Below, in pieces: positions 1 through 12,484 of a stretch of DNA of 64,000 nt (the stretch's first letter is position 1; every line of letters begins with the position of its first letter). The notes below the pieces were generated by a model. The model had not been told where the DNA came from and ran no database searches. It worked only from the letters and a program-made list of their open reading frames with translations. The stretch covers positions 21,956,692 to 22,020,691 of the forward strand of contig OY743179.1 in NCBI GenBank assembly GCA_963555705.1. Direction: 5' to 3'. The position numbers and the translations under genes are program-made. The stretch is from Ligustrum vulgare (taxonomy: Eukaryota; Streptophyta; Magnoliopsida; Lamiales; Oleaceae).

Positions 1-2706
1 GGTTGGATATTATTTCTACATTCCTATCGAGAAAGAAAGTCTATCTCGAATTTTGTCAATATCTTAGAGAAATAGTTCATCAAAGAGAAGACAGTGGGAG
101 TAAAAGTAGAACATGAAAGAGTTCGTGATTACACATATATACTCAATCGATTCAATAAGCTGGAATATGTGCTTGCATTAGATGAGGCACAAATCAATGC
201 TTGGGATACGATCGGTGTTCAGGACGTGGTGACGACTGAAAACACACTAGCTCCATGTAAAGATATTAGGATCATGTATAATCTATTGAGTTACACATCC
301 CTAATTGCTAATAATGTATTAGTCATCAAGGATAATGAGCTTATATTTACATAGAAGCTAAGTCAAATGTTGACTAAATGAGATGGCAGGAAGCCATAGA
401 ATTCGAGATAAAAACAAGTTTTAGAACTTGTTTGATTCACTTGAAATGGGTAAGACTCATAGGCTGTAAATGCGTTTATTCTGAATCAATTCGGAATCTG
501 CTTGCGATAGCAACATGTTATAATGGGATTTTCGAATCCTTAAAACATAGTATACTAACTACAGATATCTATTATAGATTAAAGTAAGCCTCACGGAGCT
601 AGAATTTTAATTTTGATGAGAAAATCAAAATGTTTGATTTTATAAAAGTTGAAGATAAAGAATGTGTGTATATAAAAGGTTAGTGGGAGTGTTCAATATT
701 TTTGATACTATATGTAGATGACATATTATTTATCAGAAGTTGAGTCTCTAACCTTTAAGTGAAAGTACAATTATTTTGAATTTCTCCATGATGGATTTGA
801 GAAATAAAACCTTCACTTTGGGAACCAGAATCTATAGAGATATATCTGGAAGGTTGTTTTAATTTCTCAATCCACGTACATAGATGTAATGCTAATGGAG
901 TTAGCATGAGTGAATCCAATGTAGGATTCTATCCCAAAAGTTTTCGGGTTAATCCTTTCAAAATGGTGTTTAGAACACATATTAAAAAAATGATGCGGAG
1001 AAGATACTTGATTGTTTGACAATAAGATCTTAAACACGACACTATGTACGATACCTTTTGTATTATTGAGTAATTGAGAAGTATTAAGAATACAATAGAC
1101 ATATGGAGAAATGTAGACTTACAGTCTTTAGGTATAGAGATACCATCCTGCAGTTCGAGAAAAGATGAAGGAAATATTCAGCCTAATTGTTAATTAACTC
1201 GTAGCAGTGGTGTAGTCAGTTTGAAATGGTTCAAACAAGAAAGACCGCTAACTATACAACCGAGACCAAATACATAAGTGCTTGTGAAACAATCTCGATC
1301 GTTACGTTCATTAGTGAACTATAACTGTTTCTGGAATTGCAGCTCCAGTAATGAGCACTGTGATGACAATTGAGCATCGTGCAAGCGAGGGAACTGGGTC
1401 TCATTGATGATCTAAGTATGTATTTAGGTGCTACTATCTCATTTGAAGATTGTAGAAAAATAGAATTCATGTCCACTAACCTTGAGAAGGTTGAATATGT
1501 GAAGCGTCACATATCGAAGATCCACTTGTAAAACCACTATCTCAAAAGGAATATGATTATCATATAAACTCATTATGTATAGGATACATGAGTTATTGGA
1601 TCTAGTGGGAGAATATCAGTGTCATGCTCTAAATCCAATCATTGAGATAGCATAACACATATTATCATTGTTACAATAAAGGCAGATCTATTATTTAATT
1701 GAGTTTAACTCATTATTTCGATAATAGAGTCCGAAGAATAAGTTTAAGTAACTTGTAAGTCAGAAGGTGTTGTGACTGTGAGATACAAGTCATTAATATC
1801 TTATTCTAAAATTTTTCCTAGTCGAAGTAACAACAAGATACGGATATTGTTGTTGCAGTTAGACTAGCATATGTTGCATTTCTTTCTTATGAAGAAAGTA
1901 GCTTATCTCACAAGTTAGAATGTAGAGGGACATTCAAATGAACACGTGGTTGCATTATTAGATGAACAAAGCATTGGATAACCGCCTAGAGATTCCACAT
2001 GGTTAACCATCCAAGCGTCAGTGGTGAATCTCTAATGCGTGGTTGTGGATTTGGTCCTTTGATTTGAGGACGCCATAGAATCTTATATGAGGATTTCTAT
2101 GCTTTGGAGAGCATTGATGTTGGCTCTTGAGAGGAAGTCACCAGGATGACGTCGTACGAGTATAGTGAGAATTATATGAAGGTTGTGTATGTCCAACATG
2201 AGGATTCATCACTCCTGGTTAGTAGGAGATTATAACCTGTATTTCACTCATTTAAGTTGATGTAAATTTCTCGGTCGGGGTGAAGTTATGATTTGAAAAT
2301 GTGTTTTCATTCATAACAAGATCAACTAAGATAAGAAGTGAATAACATAAATTGTTGAAATGAGATTGATGCTATCCATAGCTCTTAACCAACTGGGTTA
2401 TATTGATGAAGGGATTATATTTCTACGGTAACTGCACATGAACTGGTCTTGTCATGCCACATGACTTTTCCTTTCACATGGATTGCCTTGACACATTGCT
2501 AGATGTCAATCTAGAATGGCGAGTGAATATTAATCGATCTTGGTGAGTCGAGGATGAATTAGAAATAGAGATTTCAATTCATCTTATTTCAATCAGATTG
2601 GAATAATAATAATACAGCTTTTGCCATCGTGAATGGAACCTAATGGGTCACACACAAAATGCGAGAATTGAGTATCTGGAATTGGATCTTGTCCAAGTGG
2701 GAGATT
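1..2706 (+). pseudogene. Decayed Ty1/copia pol (integrase C-terminus, RT, RNase H) and 3' untranslated part
   Basis: The translated pieces follow the order of a copia polyprotein but change frame repeatedly and contain many stops. Near 1-120 is the integrase C-terminal signature (GYYFY..P.EK, then SG-K-E). At 378-480 is the RT start, with a W-EA-E motif and IGCK-V. Around 690-725 is an RT active site reading LYVDDILF. At 1257-1290 is an RNase H motif resembling TTET-YI-AC-E, and at 1519-1600 a decayed DPLTK-like end. The stretch 1620-2690 has no recognisable coding and is probably the element's 3' untranslated part. The 5' half lies outside the window. Lineage was not assigned. It is clearly non-functional. 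Confidence 0.7.
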
Positions 2707-3389
2707 GTTAGAATTAATGTACAAGCTCAATTGTTGGGCCGGACTTTACAATTAGATTAATTAATATGATTAATTAACCAATGCCCATTAATGGCCCTAT
2801 TGTTACTAGGGCTATGTGCACATATTAATATGTGCACTATTGTAGAGAAAAAAGATAAGAGAGTCGTTTTTCAAGCATTAGGTTTTTCTCTTGCTAGCAC
2901 AAAGAGAAAAATTAATTCTCTCAAACTCATTCCAATAGTTGGAGATTGATGGAGTTCCAGATTAGGCTGGACAATTGGACAGCTGGTGGTGACAAGATTG
3001 TACCTCCTGTTTCAGATTTCAGATCCACGAGATTCATCAAAGGTATATTCTTTATCACAAATTCTATCTAAATGCAAGAGTTGATCCGGGCTATGGTTTC
3101 GTGTCTGTTTAATTTCGGTTGTGCATGTATGACCTGAAACCTTACAAATTCAACGTATTTTGGAGTTATGAAGGTTTAAAGTGATGACCAGAAGCTGTGA
3201 AGATACAAATTTAATTGGAAGACAAGGAGTTTCTAACTATTGGTTTTCTGCATTTGTTGATCCATTCATGTACTTAGAAGCCTATAAATACTTGGTAATA
3301 TATGGTGAAAGGCATATTTTTGAATATTTTGATCATTTGTTAATTGAGTTTGAGAATAAAATTTCTCTATTTCTCTTTTGTTCCCAACA
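2693..3389 (+). mobile_element. Polypurine tract and 3' LTR of the decayed copia element
   Basis: A purine run (CAAGTGGGAGAT) at 2693-2706 immediately precedes TGTTAGAATTAATG, a typical copia polypurine tract/LTR junction. The downstream end is less certain. A TATA-like CTATAAATA near 3281, an AATAAAA at about 3354 and a CCCAACA end at 3389 suggest an LTR of about 680 bp, but without the 5' LTR for comparison the end could lie earlier. A 97-codon open frame at 3181-3474 runs through it and resembles nothing I know. Confidence 0.5.
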
Positions 3390-3574
3390 TTGTGAAGTCA
3401 AATTTAGCATTTCTAATCGTTACCTTTTTCCTTTCTATTTTCAACCCTCATCGGGGAGGGGGATTTTGTATTAAAAAAATTGCTCTTTTTTAATGATGTC
3501 AAAGAAAGAAAGTTTACTTTATATTTTTCTAAGCTCGGTCAAACATGGTGAAATTAACAAAGAGATGGATATTG

Positions 3575-3741
3575 TTAGGCATCTCCAACCCAAAACTCAA
3601 TTTTGGTATAACTTTTGGGTAAACTGGTGTAATTTTTATGCTATCATATTTAGTAATTTTCGACCTACTGCTCCAAATCTTACATCAAATGAACAACAAA
3701 TATTATTTTCATTTATTATTCTTAACTCTCAACATTTAACT
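3575..3741 (+). repeat. Possible PIF/Harbinger-like MITE end
   Basis: TTA followed by GGCATCTCCAACCC at 3575-3591 resembles the terminus and 3-bp TTA target duplication of Harbinger-type elements. A weakly similar inverse end (GGTTGGGGG) occurs near 5845, on the far side of the solo LTR at 3742-5475. If both belong together, the LTR landed in this MITE. The right end matches poorly, so this is tentative. Confidence 0.25.
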
Positions 3742-5475
3742 TGACGACACTCCGCAAGTGCACGGGTCGCGCAAGTAATAAAGTGGATTTTAAGTTCTAA
3801 TATCGATCCCACAGAGATTGTTTTAAATTGTATTTTAGACTACAGTTCCTTAACCGGAACGAGAAATTGTTTGAATTTGAGAATTTTGAATTAAAATTAA
3901 ACTAGAAAGAACGAGGAAATTTGATTTAGAGAAAATATGAGAAAAACATGCTAGAATTGAGAATCCGCATTTATTCCATTAATTATGCATTAAATTAAAC
4001 ATCTAACAATAATTCACGAGGTTTTGAAAATCCATATTCATAATATTGTCAAGACTCCCTTTCGGACAAGAATCAACACCTATTTCTATACACAATCCGA
4101 CTATATTTCTATGACGAATCTAAATATATAGAAAATCATTACAAGTTTTGTGAATACTATAGTAGATAACACAAAGCATAAGGATATATTTCTATCCCCT
4201 ATCGGACTTTGTGACAATTGACACAAGTCTAATGAAATCTCAATCTTTCGAGTTTAAGAAATCACAACCTAATTTCATACAACTAGTGATCAAGTAATTT
4301 CATGATAAAAAAAGTATAAATCAATTGCTCAAACCCATGAATTATGAAATTAAATGATAATCAATACATAAAATTCGGAAATAAATGCTTCATCACAATT
4401 CTAACATTTAAGAACCCAGCCTAGATACATAATTGAATATAAATCACAAAAGGAATGGATAGATGTCACCCTATTCATGCCCTTGATCTTCGTTCTTCAA
4501 TTGTGTCTTGGCTTGGAGTGGATCCCTCCGCAATCCGACAGCATTTTGGCCTCTCTTCAATGAATTGGGAACCCTTAATTTCGTGCCCCAAGCCATGTAT
4601 TTATAGATGTTCATGAGAATTAGGTTAATTGTGGAGAAAATTGCTGAATTCCGCGTAAAAAGCCCAGCTGCGGCCCAGTCGGGACTACTGTGCGACCGCA
4701 CGGTTCAAAAGTGCGCGATCGCAGCCTCGAAAAGCCAACCTTCAGTCCCTGATTTTTTTGACCGTGCGACCGCATGCTTTTTCAACCGTGTGGCCGCACG
4801 GTTATATCGGCAGCTACAGTTTTCTTCTTTAAATTTCAGCAATTTGGTCCTCATCCTTTTATTACACAACATTTAGTATTTTGATCATATCTTTCATTTC
4901 GCTTATCCGATTGAGGCCGTTAGAAAGATAACGTAAAGGGCTACAATTCTTACTGAAATAGGATTTTCCCAATTCAAACTTTTATTGCCCCGAAATTAGG
5001 TTTCAAAGTCTGACTAAAAATCTGCCCCGAAGACCTTGTTTGATTGAAATGAATTTATGGTAATATTCTTACCATATTTCATTCCTTTTTGCCTTATAAT
5101 TGCATCCAATTGACTCCTAAAATTCCTCAAGTATCTTACCTTGACCCGAATCAACTATTGAATATTTGTAATTTGGTCCTTCTTCTTTTGATTTGTATAC
5201 TTTAGTCCTTGAACTCCTAATTTCTTCCAATTTTGTTCTTTCTTTGAATTTTCTTCCAATTGACCCTTGATCTACTTCATCTATTCTTGATTTGCATACT
5301 TTGGTTCTTTTGTCATCCAATTTGCTTGTTTTTGCTCCAATTCCATTATTTTCTCGACTTTGAGATTATTTCTGAAATATAAACAAATAACACAAAATAA
5401 ATAGCAAATATTCTAAAACAAACATATAAAATCATACTTTTAGGATAGAAATAAGTGTATAAAATACACTTATCA
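3742..5475 (-). mobile_element. Solo LTR (gypsy-type), family A
   Basis: The segment starts TGACGACACTCCGC and ends CACTTATCA, giving TG..CA ends, and is bordered by TAACT (3737-3741) and TAATT (5476-5480), a 5-bp target duplication with one difference. There is no adjacent primer site, polypurine tract or second copy, so it is a solo LTR left by recombination. I infer the minus orientation from its similarity in layout to the LTRs at 11102 and 23561, which also start TGATAAGTG when read on that strand. It holds GC-rich palindromes at 4688-4803. Short open frames inside it are not genes. Confidence 0.75.
4688..4803. repeat. GC-rich palindrome cluster in LTR A
   Basis: Four palindromic blocks stand out in an AT-rich LTR: GTGCGACCGCACGG, GTGCGCGATCGCA, GTGCGACCGCATG and GTGTGGCCGCACGG. 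All are centred on CG-NN-CG. They lie roughly 670-790 bp from the presumed LTR 5' end. Other LTRs in this window carry clusters of the same design with different arms. Confidence 0.7.
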
Positions 5476-6274
5476 TAATTTATATTGAAAATTATTTAAT
5501 TACACATTCTACTACTACTTAAATTTATAAATTTAAAATTTAAAATAATTACGAAAAATATTGCATTTATTAAAAAAAATTATTGAGCAATTTTATTTTA
5601 ATAATCAGTTGTTATTTATACTATATTAATAAAATTTATTATATTAATAATAATAATAATAAAATTACAAAAAAATATAAATAACTTTAAATCACTAAAA
5701 TAATAAAATGATATCAACAAGGGAATAGATTAAATAAATAAGATTTTGTAATGAAATGTGATAAACAAAAGTGGAAAACATTGCAAAATGAACGTCTGAA
5801 CATGGCGCAACACTGTTCACCCTGCCATTGAATTGGCATCAGGTTGGGGGTATAATTCAACCAGAGGGAGCACTCCTACCCAAGTGAGATGGGGTGGGGT
5901 GGGGCCCACTGTCACTCACCGCATAGAGGTGGGTGGTTTTGTGAGGGAAGGGTATTTCTCTTCCCTACCCGTCATGGGTAAGGGAGAAAAATTTATAATT
6001 CAACTCCATTTTGGTGTGAAGTTGTGTTGGATATGTTGTTGTTACAAGAAGTCTAGAATGTACCTGAATGGCTATCTCAGTGTCTCCAGTAAGAGATGAC
6101 GACGTGAGCTCTATTTTTAACCGATGACCTTTTGTTATGAATTGAATAATGAAAACAAATTAATAATCTTTCCGAACTAAAATCATCTTATTTAAGAAAA
6201 CAAATACCAACATTCTATCTATTGAAATATTCTTTCAGAATCAGTGAGTTTCCCTCTGAAACTTCGTTGGAAAT
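5476..6274. other. AT-rich intergenic stretch, no gene recognised
   Basis: The sequence from 5481 to about 5760 is very AT-rich with an AAT/TAA microsatellite-like stretch near 5640-5670. A short GC-richer segment at 5830-5950 encodes nothing recognisable. The last five bases (6270-6274, GAAAT) are the left target duplication of the copia element that follows. Confidence 0.5.
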
Positions 6275-6852
6275 TGTAAGATGTGATCCCCAATTGTTGC
6301 CTTCCTATACTTAGAGGACCTTAAGGTGCAATTTTTTTTTGGGAATAATATTCTATTTGGACCCTGAGATCTAATCCTACGGTGGTGATCTATTGTGCTT
6401 GGATATAACCGTGTTTGGCTTTGCATTCAGATTAAAATTTTTCCTCTCTCTTTGCGCGTGACTTTCATTGAATTCTCCTCTCTGTTTGAGCAATTTATTG
6501 CGTCCCCTTGTGAAATTACTTGTGCATTATCTAGGTTAGTGTAGACTAGATTGTGCATACACTTGTATAGGTTTGTGTGTTATGATTAATTGGAGAATAG
6601 TTTCGATATTGTTGTGGTTTCTTCAGAAGAAATCCGTGCGTGATTACCGTGATTCATTCTTGTACTTGAAACTCTCATTGTAAGGTTGTTTGCTAGTGGA
6701 TTAGGCTTAATCCTGAGCCCCCCAGATGTTGGTGTAATTGTACCAAACTGTGTCACCAAACTAGGTGTTCTTCGCTCTTATTTTTCGTTTCTTGTTTGAT
6801 TTACATATTTTATCCGTGATTATTGGTTGATTTGCACAAGAAATTCCTAACA
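6275..6852 (+). repeat. 5' LTR of the copia element
   Basis: 578 bp, starting TGTAAGATG and ending CCTAACA. It closely matches 21512-22062 along its whole length, including the GATCCTACGGTGGTGA segment and the block before the end (CACCAAACTAGGTGTT). Many scattered differences between the two LTRs indicate an old insertion, consistent with the number of later insertions inside it. Confidence 0.9.
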
Positions 6853-6856
6853 AAAC

Positions 6857-6868
6857 TGGTATCATAGC
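6857..6868 (+). promoter_or_regulatory. Primer binding site (initiator Met tRNA)
   Basis: TGGTATCATAGC lies 4 bp after the 5' LTR. It matches the common plant primer site TGGTATCAGAGC with one change. Confidence 0.8.
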
Positions 6869-7375
6869 TTTGGTTAGGGTTTTCTAAATTTTTCGAATTC
6901 ACTGTTTAATCTTAGGGCTTCGCAAAATTTTGGGGATTGTAGTGTTTCTAGTTCGGATACTGCATTGATTTGTGTATTTCTTGAGATTTTCAAAAAGAAT
7001 CAAGGCCAAGGTCAAACTGTGCAATGATCGGATTAGTGACCAGTGACCATTCATGGAGTTCTTCTTGTCTTGGTTGATTGTTGAGATTGTTCTAATTCTT
7101 TATTATATGCAAAGAATCAGATTCTTGTTGTTTGGGTATATTGATGATCTATGAGCATACTATAATTGGTATTTCTTCTTACTGTTAGTATTAATATCGT
7201 GAAAATAGTGCATGCTATAACCCACTGCATATAATTTTGAATACCTCTAGTTGTGATAAGTGTTGTTTTTTGAAAAGAAAAGCAGTTTCTTGGTTATTTG
7301 AAAAATAGTTTCTGAATCTTGATTTATTTTTAAAACCTTTTCTGTAATTTGTGAATTTAAATCTTAGATTCACAA

Positions 7376-8272
7376 ATGACATCAAGTAGTTATCAACCTT
7401 TTACAGAACCTGTTATGGGTTTGATGGTCGAATTGTTACAACTCGAGGGAAAGTGTGACTACTGGACTTGGAAACAGAAAATGAAGGCCATTTTGATCCA
7501 AAAAAGAGTAGCTAAGGCTATTGAAGATCCACAAACTTTTTCTGCTGAACTAAAAGCTAAACCTGATCTTATTAGTGATATGAATGAGATTGCTTATAGC
7601 TCTATTATCTTGCACTTATCTGATAATATTGTAAGGCAAGTTAATGAAGACAAGACGACCAAAAACTTGTGGAAAGCTCTTGATACAATGTTTTTAACTA
7701 AGACTTTTCCTAAAAAGATTTACCTTCTTGAAAAACTGTTTAGTTTTAGAATGAATCCCGAAGAGGAATTAGAAATGAACTTGAGTGATTTTAGCATCAT
7801 AGTTAAGAGTCTAGCTCATAATGATAATAAATTTGATGAAGAGGACCTAGCATTTATTTTATTGAACTCTTTACCTGAATCTTATAAAGATATAAAAAAT
7901 GCCATAAAATACTCTAGGGATAAATTGACTTAAGCTATTGTGACTGATGGTGTGAAATCCAAAGAATTTGAAGTTAAGAAAGAATAAAAGGCAAACCATA
8001 GAGATATGAGTATGTTTGTGAGGGGTAGACAAGATAAAAGGGACAATAACTCTCTCTTTAAGAAAGGGAGAGTTAAATCTAAAGGTAGATCTAAGTCTAG
8101 AGAGAAATTTAATAGAAAGTGTTACCACTATGGGAAAGAGGGACATTTTAGGAAAGACTGCTTTGAATTGAAAGGAAAGCAACAGAGAGACCAAAGCAAT
8201 GAAGAAGCATACAATTCTGTTGTTGGTCTAGACTTAGACAGCCTGCATGCATGTCATGACTATTTCCAGTAA
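7376..8272 (+). pseudogene. Copia gag (broken)
   Basis: Capsid-type gag of the copia element. The frame opens at 7376 and shows W-W--KMKAIL, then -I-LHLSD- and the KTFPKKIYLLEKLFSF region typical of copia gag, to a stop at 7931. The same frame continues past this stop and another at about 7985 into a basic region and a zinc knuckle near 8120-8162. That knuckle reads CYHYGKEGHFRKDC: the second of the three cysteines of CX2CX4HX4C has become tyrosine. Two nonsense changes plus the lost ligand mean that it cannot make a working gag. Protease follows in another frame. Confidence 0.8.
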
Positions 8273-8497
8273 TGACATGAATGAGGAATGGATACTTGAT
8301 TCAGAATGCACTTTTCATATGTGTCCTGTTAGGTCTTGGTTTTATAACTACAAAGATATTGAACCTAGAAAAGTATACATGGGGGATAATAGTACTCAGA
8401 CTATTGGTGGCATGGGTGACATTGCTATCAGGATGCATGATTACATTGTCAAGGAAATAAATAACATCAGATATGTTCCTCACCGAAAGAGGAATCT
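8247..8497 (+). pseudogene. Copia protease, 5' part, interrupted
   Basis: The reading W-LDSECTFHMCP near 8288-8325 is the copia aspartic protease active site, with the usual DSG/DSGA glycine changed to Glu. It runs to the sequence encoding RYVP--KRNL at 8470-8497, where the gypsy element begins. The matching continuation starts at 13957, after the AATCT duplication. Confidence 0.75.
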
Positions 8498-9245
8498 TGA
8501 TGCTATCCCACTTAGGAAACGTGACAAAGAACGCGGAATAAACAACAAAGGATAGGAAAGATCTAAATTCAGCAAAAATTAACAAGAACAAAAAATAAGA
8601 ATAATAATTAAAGATAGAATTTGACGATAGGAACTTAACCCAACAATCATGGCACGAAAAATAGACGATGCAGAATGAAGAACCAAAGTTGTCGAATGCC
8701 ACAAGGGAAGTCAATTTCCTTGATAAGTTCTAGTCAGTACGCTACAAATATTCAAGAATATTTGATAAGTTCAATTGGTTGTTCTTGAAGAACAAGAAAA
8801 GGGAAAAACTCTGAATTCAATCTCAGTAATGTCAAAACTATCTTACAATAATGAAAATAGGCATAATATAATGAAGAAAAAAGTCCTAGCACTAACCCTA
8901 GCCGCATTAGGGTTCAAAAATAGAATTAATAATTAATAAAATTAAAATTGCGAAAATATGCTCTGCTGTCAACCGCGCGATCGCGCAGGCAAACCTATCG
9001 CGATTGCGTGGAGTCGCCTGAAACTCTCGGGTGAAATTTTGGTACTATCGCGCGATCGTGCACGCTTCACCACATGATTTCATGGTAGCCTTGGTTGCAC
9101 CATTTTTCGTCCCTTTGGAACAACTTGATCTGATTTGATTCTCGATTGGAGCCCAACACGAAACTTGCTTGTTTTCCCACGTAGATTGCAGTTGCATCGA
9201 TGATAACTTGATTTTTCTTTTGGTCTCCTATCTTGGATCATATCA
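8498..9245 (-). repeat. 3' LTR of the gypsy derivative
   Basis: 748 bp. Read in element sense it begins TGATATGATCCAAGATAGG and ends GGGATAGCATCA. It pairs with 13237-13956. GC-rich palindromes lie at 8973-9065 (CGCGCGATCGCGC, TCGCGATTGCG, TCGCGCGATCGTGC). Confidence 0.88.
8973..9065. repeat. CG-NN-CG palindromes in 3' LTR
   Basis: GCGCGATCGCGCAGG, a mutated TATCGCGATTGCGTGG and ATCGCGCGATCGTGC lie in about 90 bp, roughly 180-275 bp from the LTR start in element sense. The cluster is also in the partner LTR at 13682-13798. Confidence 0.75.
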
Positions 9246-10072
9246 TCCCCCTCTCTTGAAATGGATTCAATCTTAAATCTGCATATGGCCTCATCTTCAT
9301 GTATCTCTTGCCTTTGTTGGTTCGAGGGACCTGTTTATGTTTTGTGCTCTCCATCATCTTTTGGGGCTGTTCTTTCTCGCAAGTAATTTTCCCCTTGGTC
9401 TTAAGTTTATGATTTGATTTTGGTACGTGAAAAATAAAATTAACCAAACTAAGGAGGGAATTATTAGCATGATTAAGTTTAAGGCATGGATCCTTATATA
9501 TGAACCGTTGTGCAAAAAAACTCATTTTTTAGGTGGACTCTCTTTTCTTTTTCTTCTTGCACTCAAACTCTCTTTTTTCTAAGATCATGGCCTCAACCCT
9601 CTTATTTTCAATTTTCACTCTCTCCTTTTTTGAGGCCGTAGCCTCAACTCTCTTATTTTTCCCCTCAAACTTACTTTTTATTTTCATTTGATCCTATTGG
9701 ACCTCTTTAGGTGATAAAGGAGCAAGAGTGATCCTTTTTCCACCCTTCACAAAAGAATATTAGTCTTAAACACATCATACACCACCCTCCTATCATGTTT
9801 CCAAGGCCTTCCCAACAAAATATGCCCAATATGCATAGGCACCACATCACACACTACTTCATCCTTGTAACCCCAATGGTAAACTAGACCTTAACTTGCC
9901 TATTTACCTTAATTTCCCCCGACTCGGTCAACCATTGCAATTTATAAGGGTTAGGATGTTTCACCTTAGGCAATCCCAATTTTTCAACCAACATTGTACT
10001 AACTACATTAGTACAAATCCAACCCCCCCCCCCCAGGTCAATCACCATTCCACAAACCTTTTCACCCACCAA
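9246..10072 (-). pseudogene. Gypsy protease and C-terminal tail (broken)
   Basis: At 9884-10072 the minus strand encodes the protease core with CTNVVSTMLVEKLGL and KLQW-TESGE. The active-site segment should read like the IDGGS of the sister copy at 51465; here a run of 13 C on the plus strand (about 10022-10034) inserts extra glycines and disrupts it. Downstream, 9700-9530 holds two to three copies of an 18-residue lysine- and glutamate-rich repeat, as in 51841-52000. 9525-9238 encodes the tail ending RLNPFQERG at the purine tract. No reverse transcriptase or integrase is present. Frameshifts separate the parts. Confidence 0.7.
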
Positions 10073-11101
10073 ACACCTAGTGCGAAATAGTTATCCCTTT
10101 GTTCATCAACTTCATCTACCTTAGCTGTAGAACTTAAGACACTCCTATTAACAAGTGACCCCTTCATAACATAAATCAATCCTTCTTCATCACTACTACT
10201 AGCCCCCAATATCTACTAATTTAGGCATCCCTTTAAATTCATCCTCCGAACTAATTTCCCCACTATCACGCATAATCATCACCCGTTTATTTGGGCATTG
10301 AGATGCAATATGACCCGAACCCAAACAATTAAAGCATTTAATATTATTATCCCTATTAGGTTGAGAATCAGAAATATTTTTACCTTTTGTTGTAGGTTCC
10401 TCCCTCCCTTTCAGGACATGATCATCATTGTGTTCCCAACTAGGTTGTAATGTAGGATATGTGCCACATGAATGTCTTCCTGCCCCCTTTCGCTTTAGTT
10501 TCCTTTCCACCTTCATTGTTATATGCACCATGTCCTCCAACTCTACATAGTGCTGTAGTTCAATCACATTAGCAATATCCCAGTTCAACCCACTCAAGAA
10601 CCTAGCCATAGTTGCCTCCCGGTCCTCCACAATATAGGACCTAATCATGGCTACCTCCATGACCTTATGGTACTCCTCTACACTCCTAGAACCTTGTCTA
10701 AGCCCCTGCAACCTTTGGTAAATATCCCTATAGTAGTGACTTGGGACAAACCTCTTCCTCATTATGGCTTTCATCTCACCCCATGTATCCACCGGTCTTT
10801 CACCATTCCTCCTCCTACCCGTCACTAATTGATCCTACCAATTTATTACATAGTAAGTGAACACCACCAAAACCAATCTTCTTTTCCTCCGAATAATTAT
10901 GGCACTCAAACATCAACTCCACTTTCTTCTCCCAATCTAAATAAGTCTCCGAGTCACTCCTCCTATGGAAAGGTGGTATGGTCATTTTTATACTCCCTAG
11001 ATTACCATCCACTTCATCCCTATTCTCATGCCTCCTTCTATTACCCTTTCACGCCTATCACTCCTTCTCCCCACACTAGCCATTAACGAATGAACACTTT
11101 C

Positions 11102-12484
11102 TGATGCGTGTCGCAATGCACCAAAATAATAAATAATTCCTTACTCGCCAAATATTAATTAATAATGTAGTAGCAAGAGTAAGGGTCGATCCCACGAGGA
11201 ACGGTGAACTAAAAATAGTTGTTCCATTAATTAGAATAGAATTGGGGGGTGTTGTTTGGAAATTATTTGAATGAAAACTATGCATAAAAAAATAATTAAA
11301 TAGGACTAGATAATTAATATGAGAAGAAATCTTGTTATCGGGTTCGGTTGTACCCTTAATTAATGTTATACATTTCCTTGTAACGTGTTTCTATCCCTAA
11401 TTCAATTATCAATCATAAATAATCAATAAGGTCTGATTATCTAAATTCTTCCTTATGTGTATTGGTTCAAAACAAATTCTTTGAACCAATTCTAGCCACG
11501 AACAATCCTAAACAAGCTCTTAGGATTTAATGCACGACTAGCATGAAATTTTAGAAGAATATATTAAATTGGATCGTTAATTTTTACAAGCTCGAATTAG
11601 TCAATCCAAGTTGAATTATTACTAAACCTGCACGAGATTTATTTGTTACTAAAGTAAAGAGTCAATGACAATTACGGATCAAGAACCTACACATAGTATA
11701 TTCATGAATCTAAAGATCAATAATTCAATTGGCCAAATTAAACTATTAATCAAATACACTCAATGAACATTCAAAACATAATAATCCAACAGTTGAAATA
11801 AAGGAATAGATACAACGTTACTTGTTTGTATGAAAATAAGATAACATAATTAAATTGACAAATTTCCCCTTTGAACAAGATGAGGAAACTTAGCCCATCA
11901 TAATTGTTGCAAAATCTTCAATTTGCTCCATGAATTCCATTGATGCTTCTTGCTTGAATCCCAAGAATTCTCTCTTTTAATATCTAATTTTCCTTTCAAT
12001 TTTCTTGCCTTCATTATGTGGTGATTTTCCTCTTCTTATAGCTCTAAAATCGTGCCCTAGAGTGGCCAAGAAGATATACCAAAGATAGACTTTGATTCCA
12101 ATTAGGAAAATATTTCGCGTCGAAGTTACGGCCGTAACTTTAGTCTTTATGGCCGTAAGTAGTTTATTGGAGATTTTTTGTTTTGTTTTGAAGGTTATGG
12201 CTGTAAACGTGGATATTATGGCTGTAAGTGTACTTCTGGAGATTTTTAGTACTTTTAAGTGTCACGGCCGTAACTATTGTTTTTACGGTCGTAATCTATT
12301 TGTAGCTTTGGTCCCCAAACTTCATTTTTGAGTGCATTTTGGTCCTTTCTTCCTCTTTTCTAGTCCTTTGTGATCCTATACAACATAAAACATAAAATGT
12401 ATTAAACAGTACTTAAATAGGATCGAACCAATAACAAAATAAGGCAATGAATGAACCAAACAAGTGCTAATCAATCACTTATCA
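11102..12484 (-). mobile_element. Solo LTR, family C, inside gypsy gag
   Basis: 1,383 bp starting TGATGCGTGTCGC and ending CACTTATCA, between perfect CTTTC duplications (11097-11101, 12485-12489). The gag reading frame resumes exactly across it. It is the same family as 23561-25260: both share the blocks AATGCACCAAAAT, GTAGTAGC, a GATCCCACGAGGAACGG-like block and CACTTATCA. There is no primer site or internal sequence. Orientation is taken from family resemblance. It carries the palindrome cluster at 12126-12293. Confidence 0.92.
12126..12293. repeat. TTACGGCCGTAA palindrome cluster in LTR C
   Basis: At least six units: TTACGGCCGTAA at 12126-12137, TTATGGCCGTAA, TTATGGCTGTAA twice, TCACGGCCGTAA, and TTACGGTCGTAA ending at 12293. 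They are roughly 190-360 bp from the LTR start. Several units show CG-to-TG/CA changes as expected from cytosine methylation decay. Confidence 0.8.

Noticed and set aside
3181..3744. Two open frames of 97 and 83 codons
   Set aside because: One lies in LTR-like sequence with TATA and poly(A) signals, the other in a likely MITE; no domain and AT-driven.
5833..6099. 88-codon frame in the GC-richer part before the copia element
   Set aside because: Simple G-rich sequence with no domain; may be the end of a decayed MITE.
6857..6868. tRNA genes near TGGTATCAGAGC-type sequences
   Set aside because: These 12-mers are primer binding sites next to LTRs (also 50590, 32203, 63448); no cloverleaf. No tRNA or rRNA gene was seen in the window.
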